Below are positions 35,216 to 43,437 of a stretch of 43,437 bases of DNA, in pieces. The notes beneath the pieces were generated by a model, which saw nothing but the letters and a program-made list of their open reading frames with translations, was not told the origin of the DNA and ran no database searches. The position numbers and the translations under genes were made by a program. The stretch's first letter is position 1. Every line of letters begins with the position of its first letter. This DNA comes from Oppiella nova (Eukaryota > Arthropoda > Arachnida > Sarcoptiformes > Oppiidae). The stretch covers positions 1 to 43,437 of the forward strand of contig CAJPVJ010000086.1 of the NCBI GenBank assembly GCA_905397405.1. Reading direction: 5' to 3'.

Positions 35216-38200
35216 CTATCGGACGGACAGGTAGATAGTGTATTGTTGGTCGAGGTTGAGGTAGCAGTCGCTGAGCAAATAGAAAGTGTAGACAACGGGG
35301 CCGGGAGTGGAAGGGGTGGTGAACGACAACGAGTGCTGCCCTTTGGACCCGATGCTACCCAATCGTCGTAGTGCTATCAGCTCCCGGCGCTCCACATCAC
35401 CCAAAACGGCGAACCAGTTCTCGTCCTTAGGCTTCGGGAACTTCGGCGCCAACGCCCTACTGGTGCCGCCGTCTTTCTGGCGTACGTGGGGTCGCCTAAA
35501 ATCACATACGAGTGCGTACTCGGCATCCCTGTCCACTACGGCAGACGCCGGACGTTTGGACACCGTGTCAAACACGGCCCCCACGGGCACCCGTTGGGTA
35601 ACCACCGACTCGTCGCCTCCGGTCTTCGCCAAACTCATCGTACACTCAATTAATGGCAGTTTAATGAGCGACTCGTATATGCATTTGAGGGCCGACTGGT
35701 CGCCCACATGGGGTCTGAGCAGCGCCTGTAGGCCTACAAATCCATTAGACAGCGCCGTACGGGTCAGTTGTGGCAGCGAACGCAAGGCGACGGGAACGGC
35801 AGCCGCCGTATGACTGTCCACATCGGGCAGCGCCAGCAACGGGTTGTCCGACTGCCACCGGCACTGGACTATCATCTGAAGCATTGTCACGATCTTGAGG
35901 ACAGTGGGCAGAGCGCCGGCCAGAGCCGCCACGTCTATCATCGCCTGCGTTATCCTAATCGCCTGATCCAACACCGACTTCAAGTCCGTGGAGTAGTCCG
36001 TGTTGGGCACCGGTAGCCGAGACACGTGCGCCTGTAGTAGTAGATGGGCTTTGGTGTGCGGGCTGTCCATCGGGTGCCGACTAGAGCTCAGTTTGATGGG
36101 ACACTTCATCGACAACTCGGCGTTCAGTATATCCTCGTTATGTCGCACCGGGAGCTCGTTGTACTCGTAGGCGCCGGTCAACACATCCAGTAGTCCCGCG
36201 TAATCCACGTCCACTTGGGGGTCGGCCAGTGCCGTGTGAAACGCCCGGACCGTCGAGTGGTTGATGTAATAGAAGGACGCGATGCGACCCAACGGTGTGG
36301 CCGTCAGTGTGCGGTCGTCCTCCTCATCAATGGTTAGACACAAGTCAGCCATCAGTGCGTGTATTGTGGTGTCGATAACAGTGGACAGGAATTGGTTCAC
36401 GTCCTGAGTGTCGGCGCTCAGTAAGCCGTAGTAGTGGGGGTTCTTAAGCACCCGGCGGAACAGATACGTCCAGTTCAGGTACTCAATGGCCTGCTGTCTG
36501 GTGCCTACAGTGCCGGACACGATCTCGGCGTTCATGTGGTCGCTGAGCACCGATAGTAGGGATGACTCGACGGGGAACGGCTCGTAGAGGAACTTCTTGT
36601 AGAACTCCTTCTTCGTGTCCTGTACTAAGACAACGGCGACGCCCGTGTCGTCAAACTGTGGCCTACCGGCGCGACCCATCATCTGCAGCACGTCTGTGAT
36701 GGGAAAGTCGACGTACCGGTGCTTTTTGCCGTCGAAATACTCGGTCCCTTTGATGATCACCTGAAATGTGAGCGCATAATACAGTTTAAAAACTATTTCA
36801 CGTTTAAAAGTGGTAGCTATTGGTTACCGCGTGGGCCGGCAGGTTCACACCCCAGGCCAGTGTGGCGGTGCTCACCAGCACCTGTATCTTCTGGTTCGCG
36901 AACAGCTCCTCCACCAAACACCGGTCCCTCTCGTGCAGTCCCGCGTGATGTAAACCAATGCCAAAGTCTAACGTCGTTTTCAGACTACTGTCCCTCACGT
37001 TGGCAATCAGCGCCGACATCTCGCGCCTATCCATACGCAGGAACCGGTCGTTGGCGCTGTCGTTGGCCAGGAATGTCATTAAATCATAGGCCGTGAGTCG
37101 GGTCTGGCGTCGGGACGACACGAATATGAGCACCGGTTTGGTGGGCGAGTGGTGTAGTATCGCCCGATACGTGGGTTTGTTCATCAGTGCCATACGGGGG
37201 CAGTAGTTCTTTCCCGGGAAGCCCTGGACGTGCACTTCGATGGGAACGGGACGTACGGACGGATTGAAATTGTAGAGACCTATGCCTTTGATGTCCAGCC
37301 AATTGGCTAAGTCCTGGGCGTTGGCTATCGCGGTGGACAGGCCTACGATACGGATCTTTTGGTCGCTGTTCTGGCGGATAAAGTTGGTGCGCGAGACGAT
37401 CACCTCCAGCACCGGACCCCTGTCCTCACCCAACAGGTGTATCTCGTCGATCACTATGAGCGCCACGTCCCGCACATACCGGCGCTGCTGCCAACTCCTA
37501 CTGATGCCGTCCCACTTCTCCGGTGTGGTCACTATGACGTCGGCCGCCATAATAGCCCTCACGTCGGGCGTCACGTCGCCCGTCAGCTCCACCACCCGGC
37601 GGCCCATTGTCTGCTCGAGTTTCTGTCGCCAGTCGTCCACCCGTTCCCTTACCAGCGCCTTAAGGGGCGCGATGTACACCACTTTGGCGCCGGGATTTGT
37701 CGTAAACGTCCTGAACATCGCCATCTCGGCGCAGATAGTCTTACCGGAACCGGTGGGTGCGCCCACCAGTACGTTGCCATCGGTGTGGTATAGGGTGTGA
37801 AATATTTGCGTCTGAATTGGGTTGAAGTGTGAGAACCGGTAGATCGACTCGTAGAGCGGGTTATTGAGCGCCGACACCGGGAGTGGATCCAAGTCCAGGA
37901 GCTTAGTGTAGGGCACGTACTTCTCGGGCAGAATCAGTTGCCGACAGGGAAGGGATACGTCTAACTCACAGCCCAACCACCGGTCGAACGCGCAGTGAAT
38001 GATGTACTGGGAGGGCAGGTGGTCCGGGTCCAGGAGCGGTATGTTGAACGTCAACTTCTGCGACTCCCGGCGCTGCACCTGTTTCTTAGTCAACTTAAAC
38101 AGCTCCGAGTGGTAGATATGGTTGCTGTCGATGTCGGACAGCCACAGCCAGAACGACTCGCACACCTTTCCGTGGTGTCTGTCGTCCCACCGGAACGCCG

Positions 38201-41200
38201 GCCGCACCTCCGCCTGAACCATGAGTACAGTCCTCGTTATAGGCCTCAAACTGGCCTCCACTTGGACCGCCGGCAGCGTTTCGGCCAATCGTTTCAGTAT
38301 CGCGCCGTACGACTGGTGCCGCACCAGACGTCCCAAGTCGTCGGCACTGGTCTCGCGGATGCGGTCTATAGTGAGCGGCGGCTTCAGGCGCTCCAACTTT
38401 GACATCACTTCGTAGGAGATCTCTGTGGGGAACTGGCGGAGAGGGGTCTCGTAGTCCCACATACGGCGCTCGAACATGAGCGACACCCGGAGCAGGTGCT
38501 GAGCCAACAGCGCCCAACCCTTTTTCAGCACGTAGTCGAACAGTCCCCTCGCAATGCGGTTCACGTTCTGTTGGTGCGAGTCATTAGGAAATTAGTACCG
38601 GTAGTACAGGTAATAGCAATAAGTCGGACATCCATTTCCCGTCACATGTACTGTATGTGTGATAATGAGTGCTAATTACTCATTATCGCGTGATTTCCTA
38701 ACGGGAAAGGTATGTTTGGCGCCGCCTCTCGTACCTGCATCACAAACATGGTGTCCGACACGAGTGAGAAGCTGTCGATCTTGACCCGGCTCAGCTGCGA
38801 CTGCATCAGTATATTCACTTTGCCGTTCTTGTTCTCCACACCTCCCGGCACTCCCAGTTGGCACGAGTGCCGCAACAGGTCCTCCAGTTCCTCGAACTCG
38901 TCCTCTCGTGACTACATGTCCGCAAAAGTTGGGAAAATAAAACATTTAAAATGAGTTGAAAACACAAATATTAGGCAATTTCTAAAAGGGATCGCATATT
39001 ACGTTATGCAACCAAACAAATAGTATGCGGTCTATAGGGCCGGTATGTTTGACACTGACCTTCAGTTGATCGAACTCCTGAGCGGTGGCTATCATGGCGA
39101 AGATGTCCCTCTCATTCATGGTATCCTTAATCACTTCATTAAACTTCATAATCGTGTCGTACTTTATATAGTAATGACTGGCCGTACGTCCCAAGTCGGT
39201 GGGGTCGAGGGTACCGGTCTCTGGGCTGTACCTGATCATTTTGGCCGTATCCAAATCCTCGGCCGACTCCCTCACCAAACGGCGCCGGTATTCAAACAGA
39301 TCGCGATCACGCCGGAGATCATCAGCGCCTATACCATAGCACTGGGGGTTTTTGCGCATTCGTATATACAGATAGGTATCCCTAATCCAGTCGACGGCCT
39401 CATCAATGGTAGTGATAGTGCCCGACACGATCTCGGCGTTCATATTGTCGGTTAAGTACTTCTTGAACTGACTCTCGATCGGGAACTGATTGGTCAGAAG
39501 GGACAGGTAGTGCCGCAGCTTATTGTGGGCCGTTATGATCGTGCCGTGACCTTCCGTGTCGTACTGCGGCCTACCGGCGCGCCCGAAGATCTGCATCACG
39601 TCCAGCATCGATATGTCCACGAAGTTGCCCTGCGATGAGTCGTACATTTCGGTCCCTTTTATCACAACCTATTTGGTAATGGCGTTGAGAAACAGTTTAA
39701 AGTTTTGTTCAATTCATTTCATATGTGATTCAATTGATTCAAAAAATAATTTTAATTCATTTAAAGTATTTTCGGTGACTTTCATGACAACCACTAAACC
39801 GGTGCTTAAATCTATTAATGTCGAGCACCGGTAGGCATTGCAGGTTATTAACTATTCGTGAATTTTATATAAAAAACTTTAAATCAATTAAAAACACATT
39901 CAAATCGACTACAAGTCAGACAAAATACATACCGAGTGGGCCGGTAGGTTGACACCCCAGGCCAGTGTGGAAGTACAGACTAGAACCTTAACAACGCCGG
40001 CGCGGAACAGCTTCTCCACTAAATTGCGGTCTTGCCTTAACATGCCGGCGTGATGTATGGCGAACCCGGCGTTAAACAGCTCCTGTAGGCCCTGATGTCG
40101 GGCGCGTCTAATCATCTGCTCGGCGCCGGGCAATCGGGTGGTATCGCACTTGAACGCGGACAGGCTTTCCGTTTTGTGGGCCCTGTCCTTGAGAAGTACG
40201 GCCGTCCTATACGTGGCGTTCCTCGCGTGCACAAACACCATCACCTGATGACCTTTGGCCGCCATATCCCTCACCTTTTCATAGCACACTTCGTCCATAT
40301 CATGCATTTGTTGCATCGTTTGCGTGGCCTTACAGCCGATGAATGTCTGCGTCAGGGGAACGGGACGGAAGCGGTTGTCGAACACGAACAGCCCTTTTCG
40401 GGGGTTGATCCGCAAAAACTCGGCCACATCTCGATAGTTGGGTAGAGTGGCCGACAGTCCCACCATTCGGATCATCTCCTGCGACGACTCGATGTAGCGC
40501 TTCGTGCGGGCTACCAGTGCCTCCAACACCGGCCCCCTATCCGACTGCAGTAGGTGCACCTCGTCGATGATCACCAGTCGCACCAGTTGCAGCAGCTGTA
40601 CGTCCCCTTTGGCCTTACGGGTGACCACATCCCACTTCTCGGGTGTGGTCACCAGCATCTGAGTGGACATAATCTCCGATTTGGTTAACTGCATATCACC
40701 GGTCAGTTCGCGCACTCGTATCCCAAACGGTTGCAGCCTTTTGCTGAAGTTGTCGGTCATCTCAGCCGCCAATGCCTTCATGGGTGCGATGTATACGATC
40801 TTAAAGGCGTCCAAATTGATGCGCCGAACGTCCCCTCCCTGGGCGTTGGCCCTGATCTGCGCTATAATAGCCAGCATCGCTACGTTGGTCTTACCGGCAC
40901 CGGTAGGCGCGCAGATCAACATGTTCTCGTTGGTGGTGTCGGCCGTCTTGAACACTATGGACTGGATTCGGTTCAGCCGTTTCACGCCATCGAAGCCGAG
41001 GCGCCCGAACTCGTCGAGTGACTCGACATCTATGAGCGGGTATTCGTTGACAGCGATCTCTGGGGGCGCCGGTGGGGCCGGTATTGTGATCTCCTCCCAT
41101 AGGCGCCGGTCTTTACGCTCAAAACCCAACGGAAGTGTCATTTTGGCGCCCGATATGAACGCTGCGGTCGACTTGGTTTCGGCCATCGAGTCGAATACGA

Positions 41201-42692
41201 ATGGATACTCCGAGCGGTCGAGCAGTTCCGGTGCGGCGCCGGGATCTTTGAATAGGGGGCCCATCATTGCGCAGTACAACTGGGCCTCCCGTTGCTGTTT
41301 CATGCGCTCGATGTCGTCCGCTGTTAGGTTACCGGTGCTCGACTGGTCACCGGCTGTCAACTCTTTGTAGTACTCTTTGTTGAGCTTTTTCTCCATTTTG
41401 CGGACCTGTTTCTTAAGGATCTTCTCATCCGCGGTCTGCACGACAACTGACGGCGCTATCGCCGGTCCCCTCTCGCGCAGCACCGGTGGGCCCAACGGTT
41501 GAGTCCTTTTCTTGAGGGGAATGTCGGCGCCGTTCGACTCGTTATTGAGGGCCTGTTCGCCGAACATCTGCTTATAGGACGTCTTGAGTTGTGTCCGATA
41601 TTTGACTAATTTCTCGATGAGAGACATACAGTCGTCACCTAAGAGGCTGTGGAGGTCGGCCACCAACTCGTCGCTACTCTTCGCGTCCGATTGGATCCAA
41701 TCCATGACTGTGTCGACGAGTGTCTCGATATTCATGTAAAACTGTTCACCAGTTTTCTCGTAATAATTGCCGATATATTTGTTGAGTTCGTGGTTAAGCC
41801 ACTCGATGTCGTGATCACCGGAACTGTTGCCCTTTTGGATACCATTCTTCGTGGCCTCGAATCGGGCCGAAGAGCTCGACAAATGGCTGGCCTTCGAGAG
41901 TGCGGTCAGGTTATTGTCTTTGTACTCAAAGCTCAGGTCATAGGCCTTGGATTTGGCACCGGATTTGGAGCGACTGTCACCAAACGAGTCATACTTAACG
42001 CATATAGTCTTCGAGATTCTGTCCACAAAGGGGTCGTCATCGAGATCTTTGTACTGATAGTCAGCCCACTGGTCCTCATCGTCAAAGTGGTCCAACGAGT
42101 CGAAGGGCTGGTCGTCACCACCAGAAGGACTACCGATGCCATTGGCTTTGACTTCGCTGCGCAGTCTGTACGGAACAAACAGCCGTTCCCTGTCCTCCGG
42201 GTCCAGCATATCGAGCAGAGTGTTGGCCCACTCGTAGGCGGTGTCTACCAATCGGTTGGCCACGCGGTCGGCGCCAAACATCTGCTCCAATTGGTGGTGA
42301 TGTTGAGCCGAGACTCCCGGCGCGTGTTTAACGTATCGGAAGTCGTGAAACACTTGCAGCGCGTATACGGCGGCGCTCTCGTGCAGGTCGGGAGTGGATC
42401 CCTGGCCCACAAACTCCCTCCCGATGTCCATTGTCTGCCTCGTGAGGTCTGCCCACTGTTTGGCGCTTATGTCGCGCGCTTTGACCACGTCTTCGAGACA
42501 CTCCTTCACGTCCAGCCATTGCGGGAGACTATTCCTCTGCGTCTGGAGCAGCAGTCGTTGGCGTTGTAGACGATAGTAGGCCTCATCGGTGGCGCACTCG
42601 TCGTACTCATTGGGCGGTCGGCTAACGGATCCATAGGTGCGCACGTAGTCGCTGAAGGAGAAGCCCTCCGATGTCACCGCCATCGCCGCCAT
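35216..42692 (-). CDS. ASCC3: ASCC3 orthologue: Ski2-like tandem helicase, activating signal cointegrator 1 complex subunit 3
   Basis: Five coding exons on the minus strand are inferred: 42692-39933, 39668-39060, 38911-38735, 38567-36828 and 36760-35216, giving 2276 aa (human about 2200). All four introns are GT-AG and phase 0. The N-terminal part (about 1-560) matches the ASCC3 region before the helicases. Cassette 1 has APTGAGKT (595-602), DEVH (710-713), a SATLPNY motif and QIFGRAGRPQ. Cassette 2 has APTGSGKT (1452-1459), DEIH (1556-1559) and QMMGRAGRPQ. Each cassette is followed by a Sec63-like region, the last ending ...LDQQYTIYLSVR. Both ATPase sites look intact. ASCC3 is the 3'-5' helicase of the ASCC complex, acting in alkylation repair with ALKBH3 and in splitting collided ribosomes in quality control. 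I chose the ATG at 42692 because of its strong context (A at -3, G at +4) and its fit to the family N-terminus. An in-frame ATG at 42857, in poor context, would add 55 basic, Ser/Thr-rich residues. Confidence 0.97.
36761..36827 (-). other. ASCC3 intron 4 (phase 0), only 67 bp
   Basis: The donor GCG|GTAACC follows LAWGVNLPAHA and the acceptor ACATTTCAG precedes VIIKGTEYFDGKK. This is the smallest intron in the window and lies at the cassette-2 position equivalent to intron 1. Confidence 0.94.
38568..38734 (-). other. ASCC3 intron 3 (phase 0)
   Basis: The donor CAG|GTACGAG follows SDTMFVMQ and the acceptor CACCAACAG precedes NVNRIARGLFDYVL. Confidence 0.92.
38912..39059 (-). other. ASCC3 intron 2 (phase 0)
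   Basis: The donor AAG|GTCAGT follows EFDQLK and the acceptor ACATGTAG precedes SREDEFEELEDLLR. The joined protein aligns with the human segment EFDQIK...EELDTLL. Confidence 0.92.
39669..39932 (-). other. ASCC3 intron 1 (phase 0)
   Basis: The donor TCG|GTATGT follows LAWGVNLPAHS; the acceptor is AAATAG before VVIKGTEMYD. The intron carries one exact GCACCGGTAG word (39825-39834) and, just upstream on the plus strand, a partial oppositely oriented copy. It interrupts cassette 1 between helicase motifs V and VI. Confidence 0.94.
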
Positions 42693-43437
42693 TGTCTTCT
42701 CGCGGATCAGCTCAGGCGATAGTGTGTGGCGGTGTGTGTTGTGGGTGTCAGCGATGGTTAATAAGGGTTGTAGTCGTGAGACAATCGGTGGTAATGTCTT
42801 TGCGATGGACTTACGTTCACAACATGTGTTGAGTCTGCTCGTTGAGTATGTGTTCATAAATAACGTACTTTGTTTTGGTAGTGTTTTGAGGCTCCCTTTG
42901 GAGGCTTGACGTGAGTTTTTGTATAGAAATTAATGTGTTTTCAAGTTTTATTTACCATTTGATGTGCCCTTGAATTGTGGACGTTATTTATGGACGACTC
43001 GTGGCTGTAATCAGAGTTTTGCTGTTTTTATGAAAACTTTTTTGCATTTGATTTTGAAATCTATGCAAACGTTTAGCAAACGGTTTGTACGACTAGTTTG
43101 CGACACATATGGTATCTCAAGACCTCTTGTTGTGCCTAATCTATGGATCTGTTTGTCGCCAAAAGTTAGTACAATACAAATTCATAGCATTTTATAAGAC
43201 TTACCAAACTTTTGCATACTTTTCAACCAAAAAACAATTCACGTAAACACTTAACACTCATTGAAAAACTTTACAAAACTTTTAATATTGACATAAACTT
43301 TATTATAATTAACACACAATTAGTTTGAAAATCAGATCAATTGATAGGAAAACTTACACTTAAAACACATTTTACTCATTCATTCAAATGCTGTAAAATC
43401 CAAAGACAAACGTTTACGAAGAGGTCTCCGTCGACAC
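42693..43437. other. ASCC3 5' flank / 5' UTR and start of the next interval
   Basis: This is AT-rich DNA upstream of ASCC3. The ASCC3 frame stays open from 42692 past the ATG at 42857 to an in-frame TAA near 42930. The last 25 bases are GC-richer and could be the edge of another exon, but no frame or splice site can be decided here. Confidence 0.5.

Noticed and set aside
35307-35813. 168-codon plus-strand frame opposite the last ASCC3 exon
   Set aside because: Shadow of the conserved ASCC3 C-terminus, with no start context or similarity.
41649-42569. 306-codon open frame antisense to ASCC3 exon 1
   Set aside because: It mirrors the ASCC3 coding strand. The GC-rich, biased codons of ASCC3 leave the opposite frame free of stops, and the translation resembles no known family.

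Overview
The window is eukaryotic nuclear DNA from an animal, most likely a compact-genome arthropod and perhaps an acariform (mite) lineage. The protein similarities (PRDM1/Blimp-1, ASCC3), short GT-AG introns (67-384 bp) and AT-rich intergenic DNA make the animal assignment safe; the mite suggestion is only an impression.

There are two recognisable protein-coding genes, arranged tail to tail. A Blimp-1/PRDM1 orthologue lies on the plus strand (25991-29836, three coding exons, 1078 aa) with a PR domain and five C-terminal zinc fingers. A complete ASCC3 orthologue lies on the minus strand (42692-35216, five coding exons, 2276 aa) with two Ski2-like helicase cassettes. They are separated by 5.4 kb of AT-rich DNA that probably contains both 3' UTRs. 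I found no functional link between the two: one is a transcriptional repressor, the other a helicase for ribosome splitting and alkylation repair.

The first 26 kb contains no coding gene I can support. It is AT-rich DNA carrying thirty (CT)n/(GA)n microsatellites, all between 49 and 24779 and none in the remaining 18.6 kb. Interspersed are GC-richer islands and a mosaic of short duplicated segments at 3.5-5.9, 12.0-13.0 and 17.2-21.3 kb. Nearly all duplicated segments begin or end at a (CT)n tract, many are inverted, one pair is circularly permuted and one is a chimaera of two other loci. This region may hold the Blimp-1 promoter, 5' noncoding exons and enhancers, but no promoter is proven.

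The most unusual signals are: a degenerate 10-mer, GCACHGGTAK, found 26 times by eye on both strands where about 0.5 would be expected by chance; the (CT)n-bounded shuffled duplications; a nested hairpin at 13228-13270; and a phase-0 intron at exactly the same place in both helicase cassettes of ASCC3.
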